From contig NZ_BBJS01000017.1 of the NCBI RefSeq assembly GCF_000739895.2, forward strand, positions 123,776 through 187,775: DNA of 64,000 bases, in the 5' to 3' direction. Of this stretch, positions 20,901 to 27,921 are shown in pieces. The position numbers were made by a program, and so were the translations under genes. Under the pieces are notes generated by a model that was not told where the DNA came from, ran no database searches, and was given only the letters and a program-made list of their open reading frames with translations. The stretch is from Sphingomonas paucimobilis NBRC 13935. Lineage in GTDB: Bacteria > Pseudomonadota > Alphaproteobacteria > Sphingomonadales > Sphingomonadaceae. Each line of letters opens with the position of its first letter. The stretch's first letter is position 1.

Positions 20901-23900
20901 TGAAGCGCACGGTCTGCGCGCCCCGCCCGATCGTGATGGTGAAGGCCTGCGACTGACGCACCGGCGGACTGCCGCCGGTCGAGTCTTCGGCCGTGACGGT
21001 GAAAGCGAAATTGCCGGCGCTTGCCGGCTCGCCCGACAGGGTGCCGCTGGCCGCCAGCGTCAGGCCGGTGGGCAAGGCGCCCGCCGTCACCGCGTAGCTA
21101 TAGGGCGCGGTGCCGCCGGTCGTGGTCAGGGTGGCGGTATAGGGCGTGCCCACAGTCCCGCTCGCAGGCGGCGCGGCGATGGTCAGCGTCGGGTCGCCGA
21201 TCGTCACGGTCACCGTCGCGGGCGCGGAGGTGCTGACCCCGTTGCTGGCGGTGAAGGTGAAGCTGTCGGTGCCCCGCACGCCGGCGGCGGGCGTATAGGT
21301 CAGGTTCGGCGCCGTGCCGCTCAGCGTGCCTCGGGCCGGCGCGGCGGTGATCGCATAGCTCAGCGGGCGCGCGGGCGTATTGGCGTCGGTGCCCGCCAGG
21401 ACGATGCTTCGCGCGGTCTGGAACGCGGTCGACACGGTCTGCGCGGTCGCGGTCGGTGCGCCGATATAGGTGAAGCTGCCATTGGTCGCGCTGACGCCGG
21501 CCGTGTTGGTAACCTGCACCGTCGCGGGTCCTGCGGTGCCCGTCGGGGTGACGGCGGTCAGGCGGGTGGCGCTGGCCACCGAGACGCCGGTCGCGGGCGT
21601 GCCGCCTACCGTCACGCTGGCATCGCTGGTGAAGTTGTTGCCGGTGACGGTGATCGTCGTGCCGCCCGCCGTGCCGCCCTCGGCCGGGGTCACCGCGCTG
21701 ACCGTAGGGAGCGCGACGATGGTGAAGCTGTTGGTTGCGGGCGACGAGGCATTACCCGCCGCGTCGGTCGCGGTGACCGAGACCGTGTTGGACCCCAGCG
21801 GCAGATCGGCCCCCGGCGCATAGCTGTACGTGCCGCCCGCCGTCGCGGAGGTCGTGCCGGCCGCCGCCCCGTTGATCCGGATCGCGAGGCTGGCATTGCT
21901 TTCCGCCGTGCCGGTGATCGCCGGCCGCCGATTGGCCAGCGTCGCGCCATTGGCGGGGGCAGTGATGACCGGCGCGGCGGGCGCGACCGTGTCGATGGCG
22001 AAGGCATTGGTGTTCGAGGGTGCCGACGCCACCCCCAAGGCCGAGGCGACCGCATAGACGCTGTGCGATCCTTGGCCCAGCGCGCTCGCCACGGTGTAGG
22101 TGAAATTGCCGCCCGAAACGCTCGCGTTGCCGTTGAGCGTACCGTCGATGAAGACCTCGACCGTCGTGCCGCTCGCGGTGACGCCGGTCACGATCGGCGT
22201 CGCCGTATTGAGCGTCGATCCATTGGCCGGGCTGGTCAGCACGGGCGCGGCCGGCGCGGGCGGCCCCGCCACGGTGATCGTCACCGTCGCGGCGCTGGAG
22301 GTCGCGAGACCGTTGGAGACGGTGAAGGTGAAGCTGTCCGTCCCGATATAATTGGCGGCCGGCGTATAGGTGAGGTTGGGCAAGGTACCGCTCAGCGTGC
22401 CATGTGTCGGCGGGGTGCCGATAGCATAGGTCAGCGTCCGGGCCGGTGTGTTCGGGTCGCTGCCCGTCAGCGTCACGGCGGTCGCGGTGTTGAAGGTGGC
22501 GGTCACGCTGCGCGCGTTGGCGGTCGGCGCCTGGATGGCGGTCAGGGTCGCGGCGCTGCTGGTCGCGCTGCCCTGGCTGTTGGTGAAGACCGCGCGGTAC
22601 TGGCGGCCATTGTCGCCCGCTGTAGTCGCGGGGGTGGTATAGGTAGCGGCGGTCGCGCCGGCGATATTGGTGAAGCTGGCACCACTGTCGCTCGACACTT
22701 GCCACTGGACGCTGGGCGACGGACTGCCCGAGGCGCCGGCGGTGAAGCTGGCGGTCGCGCCGACCGCGACCGTCTGGCTCGCCGGCTGCGTGGTCACGGC
22801 GGGCGGGTTGAGCACGACATAGCTATAGCCGTTCGCCAGCGTGGCGGTGCCGCCCGGCGTGGTGACCGCGACGGACGTTGCACCGGCGCCGCCCGCAGGG
22901 GTCACCGCCGTGATCTGGGTATCGCCGGTGACGGTGAAGCTCGTCGCCGCATTGCCGCCAAAGGTCACCGCGCTCGCGCCGGTCAGGCCGGTGCCGGTGA
23001 TCGTCACGCTGGTGCCGCCGGCGGTCGATCCCGAACTTGGCGTCGCGCTCGTGATCGTCGGTGCCGCGATATAGCTATATTGCGAGGCCGGGCCAGTCGC
23101 GCTCGTCACGCTGCCGGTGGTGACCAGCACGTCATAGGTGCCCGCCGCCTTGGCCGGCAAGGTCGCGCTGAGTTGGGTCGCACTGACATAGCTGACGCCG
23201 GTCGCGGCGGTGCCACCGACCGAAACGGTTGCGGTGGGTGTGAAATTGGTGCCGGTGATCGTCACGGCGCGTGACGCATTGGCCGGCCCCGAGGTCACGC
23301 TCAGCGCGGTCACGGTCGGCGCGGCATAGGTGTAGTTGACGCTGCCGGTACTTGTTTGGCCGGTGGTGGTGTCGGTCACGCCAACCGCCACGGTGCCGGC
23401 CCCCGCCGGCGCGGTCGCGGTCAGCGTCGTCGCGCTGGCATAGGTCGCCGGGACCGTCGTCGCGCCGAAGCTGGCGCTATAGCTGTTGCCGCTGACGAAG
23501 TCGGTGCCGGTGATCGTCACCGGCGTGCCGCCCCCGCTCGACCCGCCGGTCGGCGAGATCGCGCTGATCGTCGGTGCGGCGACATAGCGATACTGGTTGC
23601 CCGCCCCGGTCGCCGAGGTGCCGCCCGGAGTGGTGACCGTCACATTGACGGTGCCCGATCCGGCGGGCGCGGTCGCGGTGATCTGCGTCGCGCTGTTGAC
23701 GGTGAAGCTGGCCGCCGGACTGCCGCCGAAACTGACGGCGGTCGCGCCCGTGAAACCGGTGCCGGTCACGGTCACGCTGTTGCCGCCCGCCGCACCGCCC
23801 GAGGCGGGGGCGACCGACGTCACGCTCGGCGCGGCAATGTAGGTATAGCTGTTGAACACCGCCGAAGCGGCTCCGTTCTTCAGCACCGCGACACCGACGG

Positions 23901-24747
23901 GGCCCGCCGCATGCGCGGGCGCGGCCACGGTGATCTGCGTGTCCGATGTCGGGGTGACGGATACGAGGCTGGTGTCGAACCGTACCTGATCGACGCCGGT
24001 GAAGTTGCTGCCGTTGATGGTGATCGAGGTCCCCCCGGCCGCCGGGCCGGAGGTCGGCGCGATGCTGGAGATCGCCGGGGGCGGCGTACCGACGCAAGTG
24101 GCGGTCATGGTGAACGAACCGGTGTCGGCGGTCGAACCGCGCTGAATCCGCGCGAGGATCGCGTTGGTCCCTGCGTCCGTCGTCAAGGTTTGCGTTATGG
24201 TCCCGACCGAGGCGAGCAAAATGCCGGGCGCGCTTGTAGCCGATCCGGGCGTGGTGTTGGAAACCGGGAAAAACGCCCGAAAGCTGCTTCCCGACACACT
24301 GATCGTCCGCACGGTGAACGTGATCTGCTCGTTCGCGTCGAAATCATACAGCGTCGGACTGAAACCGGCATAGGTGGCCTGATAGGTGCCGGTGGTCGCA
24401 GTATAGGATGCGGATCGGATACCCGAGGCGGTGGCAGCAATGCCGGCAGTACGGCCCGCAGGGCTAGGCGCAGCCGTGGTCGAACTGAAGTTGGCGGAGT
24501 AATTCAGTTCGCCATTATTGATCGCCGTGCAAGCCGCGCTCTCCGCAGCCGCCGCACAGGGCATCGCCGCGATGGCAAGCGCCGACAGCGCGATCATCGG
24601 TCGCACGACCCCGCATGAGGGACGCGATGCGACATCCGCGCGCGCAGCCACGTACAGACCCGTCGACGATGCTTGCGCCGGCACCGTATCTATAATGGTG
24701 CCCGCCTTCACGACACGGCCAAGCGCACGAACAAACGCGCCAAACAT
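14968..24747 (-). CDS. giant autotransporter adhesin with IPT/TIG and putative-Ig repeats
   Basis: A single 3259-residue frame. The N-terminus has about 50 extra residues before a hydrophobic signal (ALSALAIAAMPCAAA), the long-signal layout seen in large autotransporters. A unique domain (about 70-225) is followed by five IPT/TIG domains (each opening like APTITSATPSSGS and holding GGTSVTITG), an I-set-like domain, Ig-like and cadherin-like domains, and a sixth IPT. About 14 putative-Ig (He_PIG) repeats follow, with core GGTAPYSYAVTAGALP. A glycine-rich linker leads into a C-terminal beta-barrel of about 280 residues ending in Phe (ITIRKQF). The barrel implies type Va secretion of the stalk to the cell surface. 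GGGGGG about 9 bases before the ATG at 24747 may be the ribosome site; a later ATG at 24597 would start directly at the signal peptide. No passenger enzyme motif is visible, so adhesion is inferred. Confidence 0.88.
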   Translation of the reverse strand: MFGAFVRALGRVVKAGTIIDTVPAQASSTGLYVAARADVASRPSCGVVRPMIALSALAIAAMPCAAAAESAACTAINNGELNYSANFSSTTAAPSPAGRTAGIAATASGIRSASYTATTGTYQATYAGFSPTLYDFDANEQITFTVRTISVSGSSFRAFFPVSNTTPGSATSAPGILLASVGTITQTLTTDAGTNAILARIQRGSTADTGSFTMTATCVGTPPPAISSIAPTSGPAAGGTSITINGSNFTGVDQVRFDTSLVSVTPTSDTQITVAAPAHAAGPVGVAVLKNGAASAVFNSYTYIAAPSVTSVAPASGGAAGGNSVTVTGTGFTGATAVSFGGSPAASFTVNSATQITATAPAGSGTVNVTVTTPGGTSATGAGNQYRYVAAPTISAISPTGGSSGGGTPVTITGTDFVSGNSYSASFGATTVPATYASATTLTATAPAGAGTVAVGVTDTTTGQTSTGSVNYTYAAPTVTALSVTSGPANASRAVTITGTNFTPTATVSVGGTAATGVSYVSATQLSATLPAKAAGTYDVLVTTGSVTSATGPASQYSYIAAPTITSATPSSGSTAGGTSVTITGTGLTGASAVTFGGNAATSFTVTGDTQITAVTPAGGAGATSVAVTTPGGTATLANGYSYVVLNPPAVTTQPASQTVAVGATASFTAGASGSPSPSVQWQVSSDSGASFTNIAGATAATYTTPATTAGDNGRQYRAVFTNSQGSATSSAATLTAIQAPTANARSVTATFNTATAVTLTGSDPNTPARTLTYAIGTPPTHGTLSGTLPNLTYTPAANYIGTDSFTFTVSNGLATSSAATVTITVAGPPAPAAPVLTSPANGSTLNTATPIVTGVTASGTTVEVFIDGTLNGNASVSGGNFTYTVASALGQGSHSVYAVASALGVASAPSNTNAFAIDTVAPAAPVITAPANGATLANRRPAITGTAESNASLAIRINGAAAGTTSATAGGTYSYAPGADLPLGSNTVSVTATDAAGNASSPATNSFTIVALPTVSAVTPAEGGTAGGTTITVTGNNFTSDASVTVGGTPATGVSVASATRLTAVTPTGTAGPATVQVTNTAGVSATNGSFTYIGAPTATAQTVSTAFQTARSIVLAGTDANTPARPLSYAITAAPARGTLSGTAPNLTYTPAAGVRGTDSFTFTASNGVSTSAPATVTVTIGDPTLTIAAPPASGTVGTPYTATLTTTGGTAPYSYAVTAGALPTGLTLAASGTLSGEPASAGNFAFTVTAEDSTGGSPPVRQSQAFTITIGRGAQTVRFTSTPPAGAIVGGTYLVAASASSGLTPAIAIDTGARAICSITGNSVRFDQVGTCVITASQAGDTSFDPAPAVQQSIAIGAPTITVSPATVPTPQVGIAYSQRFTASGGTAPYSFAVTAGALPTGLTLANDGTLSGTPSAAGSFTYTITATDSASGSSAPFVGQANYTTSVQPPVLTLSPAANTTTSTALPAATGGMAYTQTITTSGGIAPYSYSVVGGALPPGLTLASGGVISGTPSAAGTFDVRIGATDSGAFSVEGLYAITVAAPTIVVTPSTLPPASVGQAYDQTLAASGAGDRYSYTVVTGALPAGVTLTSDGRLAGTPTAGGSFAFTLRATNAAGFTGERAYTLTVATATVTLAPASLPAGASGMAYSETLSATGGNAPYSYAVTAGALPTGVTLSSSGALAGTPTQSGSFTFSITATDSSTGSGPYSATRSYTLVIAAPALTLAPATLANATVGTAYSQALTASGGTAPYSYAISAGTLPAGVTLGTNGTLSGTPTSGGSYSFTVTVTDATATANGGPYTASRGYMLTVAAATVAFGQASLPAGVSGATYSETLSATGGTAPYAYAVTAGALPAGVTLSSSGTLSGTPTQSGSFVFSVTATDSSTGSGPYSATRSYTLSIAAPTLTLAPAALTNATVGSAYSASLTASGGTAPYSYAVTVGTLPTGVTLGTNGTLRGTPTAGGSYSFTVTVTDATATANGGPYTIARNYTLTVATATVALAPTNVPAGASGTAYSQTLSASGGTAPYSYAVTAGALPAGVTLSSNGMLAGTPTQSGSFHFSVTATDSSTGSGPYSATRSYTLSIAAPALTLDPAALANATVGAAYSQALTASGGTAPYSYAVTTGTLPTGVTLSTNGTLSGTPTAGGSYTFTVTATDATVASNGGPYTASRSYTLNVATATVAFGQASLPAGVSGAAYSEALSATGGTAPYSYAVTAGALPTGVTLSSNGMLAGTPTQSGSFTFSITATDSSTGSGPYRATRSYTLSIAAPALALDPAALANATVGAAYSQAVTATGGTAPYSYAVTAGALPAGIGLATNGALSGTPTAGGSYSFTITATDATATGNGGPYTTVRGYTLVVAAASVAVGPASLPDGRYEAAYKQALTASGGTAPYRYAVTDGALPAGVTLAADGTLSGTPSAFGRFAFTVTATDSSTGAGPYSGAKAYSLVIAAPDVPVAANVSLAVGYGAAATAVPLKVSGGAATGVAIASAPAHGTATVNGTAISYTPAAGYAGADSFTYTASNAGGASAPATVSITVAQPSLALTPTTLPAGQEDVAYSQQLTTSGGTAPYAYAVTAGRLPAGVTLSPGGLLAGTPQESGRYNVTVTATDSSSGNGPFTATNAYTLDIALPAPPVARPGSAATSTATTTQNGAVAIDLSALITGDYRQIRITAQPQHGTVSIDARQQDVTETNQRITVTYTPEPGYIGEDGFGYVAIGAGGTSNEARVAVTVKGSAPVAPAVKASVTNGQTQIVDLTGGAIGGPFLGATIVSVTPADGVEATLVESGSTGDRRYQLRITPRGRFSGSATVRYTLTNAYGTSAPAAVSVSVVQRADPSQDATVTGISAAQAEATRRFAQAQLDNFQRRNEQLHNGGAGSVGRPMGVNISGGNSYGGRDPNTGMAATDLAMLKSDHATAVMGRERAAGMMTYDRDGRAMPVAGLAGARSDRAMGQTMAGDPATRTETGEAEAVEGVGRSVGSTAIWSGGAIALGTQDATRGRGKLTVSTGGLSSGVDVKLSEALTVGIGGGYGGERAKVGKDQGRVDSNSWMGAVYGSVAPADGLFLDGVAGAGRLSFDTIRNVTGGDAVARGHRGGSMLFGSLTGGFDRTSGTHALSAYGRIDYLSADLDRYTETGAGNANLVFDGRRLTSLSSVLGLRGSLVTGRFVPRVRAEWRHEFKNGGIQALDYADLGGFNYAIRGDGWTRDNYAIELGTDYVFDNGWRIGFDLGGALGQGSRYATEKITIRKQF
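17641..19848 (-). repeat. four tandem 552-bp super-repeats inside the giant autotransporter
   Basis: Two kinds of putative-Ig domain alternate here: type A (91 residues, with SLPAG near the start and SSTGSGPYSATRSYT at the end) and type B (93 residues, with ALANATVG and NGGPYTASR). Each A+B pair is 184 residues, 552 bp, and four pairs fit the interval exactly (residues about 1634-2369). The copies are close at DNA level, so the array can expand or contract by recombination in frame and is prone to assembly collapse. Confidence 0.85.
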
Positions 24748-25092
24748 GATCTATAGCCCCCCGGCTCGCCCCCAAGACATCACCGATCGGTGACGAATGC
24801 TTCACCGGACGCCAGAATCAAAATAGAGTCAATATTTTAAAGACCCTAATTCACAAATGAGACAGATCACCGTCCTTTTCCAGGGCAATATTAATATATA
24901 TCACTCCCAAAATACCGTTTGAAAATTTGTTACGCATCCGATTCATAAGATAATGGTCAGAACAACAGCCCATTTTGGACAATTTATATTTGCCATATAG
25001 AACCATTATGGATTTGTTTTACGGTTTCGTCCGGTCAACAATGAGGTGGCGTGCCTCGACATGGCGAAGGGCGCGCTCTCAAGGGAGCGGAC
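24748..25092. other. AT-rich intergenic region between adhesin and tail-collar genes
   Basis: This 345-bp gap falls to about 30-38% G+C in three sampled 60-bp lines, against about 65% around it, and is shared by two divergent genes. Possible promoter elements for the rightward gene are TTGAAA (24919-24924) and TTCATA (24942-24947) with 17 bp between. Runs such as TTAATATATAT (around 24890-24900) would suit a xenogeneic silencer or nucleoid protein. No gene seen. Confidence 0.55.
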
Positions 25093-25674
25093 ATGGAAGC
25101 ATATATCGGATACGTGATGTTCACCGCAGGCAGCTATGCCCCCTACGGTTGGTCATTATGCCAGGGCCAAATTCTCAACGTCTCACAATATAACGCGGTC
25201 TTCGCCCTGCTCGGCGTCACTTATGGTGGCAACGGCAGCACCACGTTCGGGCTGCCTCATCTGGGCGGGCGCGTCCCCGTCGGCACCGGCCAAGCACCGG
25301 GGGTCAGCCACAATTATCAGGCGGGCGAAACGGCGGGCACCGAGCAGACCACCATCCTCACCACGCAGATGCCCGCGCACGTCCATGCGTTTCCGGCGCA
25401 GCCCGGCATGGCCGTGGTCACCGACAACACGGGTGATGACAGCTCGGCCACGGCTAGCGCCGGTGCACGTCTGGGCAACCTCATCGATCCGAACGCCACC
25501 GGTGCCGCGATCTATGTTCCGGCGGGAGTGGGCACCACGACAGTGAATCTGGCCGGCACTCCGGCGGGCACGACCGGGATCGCCGGCGGAAACCAGCCCA
25601 TGTCGATCATGCAGCCCTATCTGGCGATGAACGCGGTCATCTGCCTGCAGGGCATTTACCCCCCGCGCGATTGA
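25093..25674 (+). CDS. tail-collar domain protein (microcystin-dependent-protein family)
   Basis: A 193-residue protein with the phage tail-collar fold signature near the N-terminus: AYIGYVMFTAGSYAPYGW, then CQGQ, FALLGVTYGGNG and TFGLPHLGGRVPVG, and later QMPAHVHAF. The C-terminal NQPMSIMQPYLAMNAVI closes the domain. Bacterial chromosomes often carry such free-standing collar proteins outside prophages, usually as secreted or surface fibres; their role is unsettled. The start is fixed by AAGGGAG about six bases upstream. No signal peptide is visible. No other phage gene adjoins it, and the nearest tail genes are 27 kb away. Confidence 0.88.
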   Translation: MEAYIGYVMFTAGSYAPYGWSLCQGQILNVSQYNAVFALLGVTYGGNGSTTFGLPHLGGRVPVGTGQAPGVSHNYQAGETAGTEQTTILTTQMPAHVHAFPAQPGMAVVTDNTGDDSSATASAGARLGNLIDPNATGAAIYVPAGVGTTTVNLAGTPAGTTGIAGGNQPMSIMQPYLAMNAVICLQGIYPPRD

Positions 25675-25680
25675 CCGACC

Positions 25681-25717
25681 GGCCGGCACCGTTGCCCTTT
25701 GGGACACGGTGCCGGCC
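25681..25717. terminator. 12-bp perfect hairpin between convergent genes
   Basis: GGCCGGCACCGT and ACGGTGCCGGCC flank a 13-base loop, 7 bp after the tail-collar stop and 9 bp before the stop of the gene on the other strand. Position and strength suggest a bidirectional terminator, though T-runs are absent. Confidence 0.55.
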
Positions 25718-25726
25718 ACCCAGCGA

Positions 25727-26020
25727 TCAGTTGAACACCGCCTGATAGACGCGGCGGTCGCGCAGCGGCGGGCGCTGGCTGATGAAGATGCTGTGCGGCC
25801 CGCCCCGCCCACAGTCGAACTCATAGGCCAGATCGAGCAGTACGACGTTCATCGGCGCCTCGAAGAATAGCGAGAAGGGTTGCCGGAAATCCAGTCCACC
25901 CGGCAATCTCGGCGTCGTCTCGACCCGGTCCAGCCGCAACTCGACCGCTTCGGGCAGGGTGTTCACCTTCACCGTCTTGCCCACCCAGGGCAGGAAATCT
26001 TCCGGGGTCATCAAGCGCAT
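25727..26020 (-). CDS. small DUF6916-like protein paired with the tail-collar gene
   Basis: A 97-residue protein beginning MRLMTPEDFLPWVGKTVKV. It is predicted to be all-beta: alternating short strands such as VELRLDRVETT and PFSLFFEAP, with a YEFDCGRGGPHSIFI segment and an arginine-rich end. From memory it resembles DUF6916-type proteins that sit beside tail-collar proteins in many bacteria; this link is unverified. The start at 26020 has GAGAGAGGA upstream. Convergent with the collar gene, divergent from the acetyltransferase. Function unknown; an assembly or anchoring helper for the collar protein would fit the context. Confidence 0.7.
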   Translation of the reverse strand: MRLMTPEDFLPWVGKTVKVNTLPEAVELRLDRVETTPRLPGGLDFRQPFSLFFEAPMNVVLLDLAYEFDCGRGGPHSIFISQRPPLRDRRVYQAVFN

Positions 26021-26072
26021 AAATGGTCCTCTCTCCATGACCATCATCGACGATCGGGATAATCACGGCAAG

Positions 26073-26567
26073 ATGACCCACCAGGATATGAAACCGGATA
26101 GGATCACATTCCGTGACGAGTGCCCAGCCGACGCGGCGGTGATCCGTCGCGCCCATGCCAGCCACTGGCGCGCGCCGCCCGGTTTCGACCTTCCCGCCGC
26201 CTTGCTCGCTCCCCTGCTCGACCAGCAGCATCGCCTTCAGGAACGCCATATCGCGGCCACCCATCCCGGCGCCGATCGGCGCATGATCATCACCGATGGC
26301 GTGGCGGTCGGGCGGATATGCCTGAACCGGGACGCTCGGCCCTGGCAGATCGTCGACTTCGCGCTGGTGGTCGACGCACAGGGTCTCGGGATCGGGCGCG
26401 CCGTCTTGAATGCCGTGAAAGACGAAGCCGCCCGTGCCGGTGCCGCGATTCTATTGGAAGTCGCCCGCGACAATGCCCGGGCGCAAGCCTTTTACCATCG
26501 GGCAGGGTTCGGGCCCGCTGGCGGAGACAGCGGCACTCATTTCCGACTGATGTGGAGTATCGGATAG
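26073..26567 (+). CDS. GNAT-family N-acetyltransferase
   Basis: About 164 residues from the ATG at 26073; in-frame ATGs at 26037 and 26088 are alternatives and none has a strong ribosome site. The GNAT acetyl-CoA fold is clear: IVDFALVVDAQGLGIGRAVL contains beta4 and the pyrophosphate-binding QGLGIGRA loop, followed by ILLEVARDNARAQAFYHRAGF, the typical beta5-alpha4 motif. It may act on a small amine or a protein N-terminus; no substrate clue is present. It sits divergently 52 bp from the DUF6916-like gene, and the trio with the collar gene looks like a unit. Confidence 0.85.
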   Translation: MTHQDMKPDRITFRDECPADAAVIRRAHASHWRAPPGFDLPAALLAPLLDQQHRLQERHIAATHPGADRRMIITDGVAVGRICLNRDARPWQIVDFALVVDAQGLGIGRAVLNAVKDEAARAGAAILLEVARDNARAQAFYHRAGFGPAGGDSGTHFRLMWSIG

Positions 26568-26696
26568 ACAAATACCAAAGGCGACAGGATCAGGCATCCG
26601 CCCTCCGCTTTCCGACTTCGGACACTATGGGTTAGGCCGCGCCTTACGCTGACATCGGTTATGGTGCCGAAGGTGGTGGAGAGGAAGAACGGACCA

Positions 26697-26843
26697 ATGT
26701 CTGTCGTGATCCTCGGTGTGGATCTGGGCAAGAAGGCATGCGGCATCGCTGAGGTGAATGCGGGGGGCATGATCGTTACGCGCCGCCGGACGCTGATCGA
26801 TCATGTGCCGACGCTGCCGCCTCGCGTAACGATACCGGCCTAG
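26697..26843 (+). pseudogene. N-terminal fragment of an IS110-family transposase
   Basis: The 48-residue frame MSVVILGVDLGKKACGIAEV continues to VTRRRT and then stops. It matches the first strand-turn of the DEDD-type IS110/IS1111 transposase, where the Asp of GVDLGK is the first catalytic residue. The rest of the gene is missing; the frame ends one base before the lodB-like stop codon. Its likely other half is the C-terminal scrap on the opposite strand at 34320-34800. Confidence 0.6.
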
Positions 26844-26844
26844 C

Positions 26845-27921
26845 TCAGCCCACCCCCATGCGACGCGCCCAGAACGGCGCGCTGCGCCAGCGGCGTTCCA
26901 TGCCGTAATAAAGGGCATGGTGACGGCAATAGGCCTGCCAGATGCGGCCCATCCGTGTGGCGTATCGTCCGGTCGCGGCGGCGTCTCCATCGAGAAGGGC
27001 AAGCGTGGCCTCCCCAGCCTCCAGTCCCGTCGTCAGGGCGTTGAACAGGCCTTGGGATGATAGAGGGTCCAGGGCGATCGCACTGTCGCCGGCGGCAAGC
27101 CAACCCTCACCTGCCGCGCTGCGAGCCACGCTGTTGGCGGCGCACAGCATCGATGGCGTCGCTTGAGATGGGTCGACTTGGCCGATCACATCCTTCAACT
27201 CTGGCAACGAGCGGGCTGCCATCAACGGCCCTGTTGTCAGGACGTCACGCATGGCCGCCCCGCCCGAATCGCCATGGAACGCGACGATGCGATCCCCATC
27301 CGGCAGCATGGCGGTGTACCACCATCCCTCCGCGCACGCTTCGATATAGGTGGTGGTGTCGGAAGCCTGAGGCTGCGGCACGCGCTGATAGGCGCAGGCC
27401 AGCCGGTCCATCACCATGCGCCGCTGGCCATGTTTGCGCATCAGCGAGGTTCGCCGGCCGCTCGCATCGATCAGGCGCCGGGCAAAGACCGACATGCCGT
27501 CGTCGAGCGTGACATGCCATCCGTCCTTGAGGCGACGTATGTCCCCGACACAGGCGGCGACGAACGCGGCCCCGCGCACTTTGGCATCCGCGCGCAGATC
27601 GGCTTCGAACCGGGCGCGGTCGATCCGCCAGCCCATGCCGTCGGGATCGCGCATCGCATCCAGTTCGGCCGGATCGTCCGAGCCCCAGCGGCTGACCTTG
27701 AGCGGCGCGATGCCGTGCCCCGCCGCCGCAAAGCGCTCGAACGCGCCGATCGCCGTCAGCACCCGCCGCGCCGCGCCGGGCAGCGTTTCGCCGATCCGCC
27801 AGGCCGGTACCGCCACCCGGTCGATCAGCGCGACACTGGCGAAGGGCGCCAGCGTGCAGGCGGCGGCCGCCCCCGCCGCCCCGGCACCGATGATGACGAC
27901 ATCGACGATAGGCTCGCTCAT
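26845..27921 (-). CDS. LodB-like FAD-dependent maturase of a quinoprotein oxidase
   Basis: A 358-residue flavoprotein. The Rossmann FAD site is at the N-terminus (VVIIGAGAAGAAAA), followed by RIGETLPGAARRVL, the GExxP-type motif of the tryptophan-halogenase/LodB group. A C-terminal GEGWLAAGDSAIALDPLSSQG is the second FAD-contact motif (GDAxxxxDP). The start codon overlaps the stop of the LodA-like gene by ATGA, showing translational coupling. In known LodA/LodB and GoxA/GoxB pairs the flavoprotein is needed to build the cysteine tryptophylquinone cofactor, so the same role is inferred here. It is cytosolic with no signal peptide. Confidence 0.88.
   Translation of the reverse strand: MSEPIVDVVIIGAGAAGAAAACTLAPFASVALIDRVAVPAWRIGETLPGAARRVLTAIGAFERFAAAGHGIAPLKVSRWGSDDPAELDAMRDPDGMGWRIDRARFEADLRADAKVRGAAFVAACVGDIRRLKDGWHVTLDDGMSVFARRLIDASGRRTSLMRKHGQRRMVMDRLACAYQRVPQPQASDTTTYIEACAEGWWYTAMLPDGDRIVAFHGDSGGAAMRDVLTTGPLMAARSLPELKDVIGQVDPSQATPSMLCAANSVARSAAGEGWLAAGDSAIALDPLSSQGLFNALTTGLEAGEATLALLDGDAAATGRYATRMGRIWQAYCRHHALYYGMERRWRSAPFWARRMGVG

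Noticed and set aside
19510..23274. 1254-codon open frame on the plus strand
   Set aside because: It is the antisense of the repeat region of the giant autotransporter, an Arg/Gly-rich low-complexity translation with no domain; long open antisense frames are expected in GC-rich repetitive genes.
25093..25674. Tail-collar gene as part of a prophage
   Set aside because: No capsid, terminase, lysis or integrase genes surround it; the structural cluster at 52-64 kb is separate and of GTA type.
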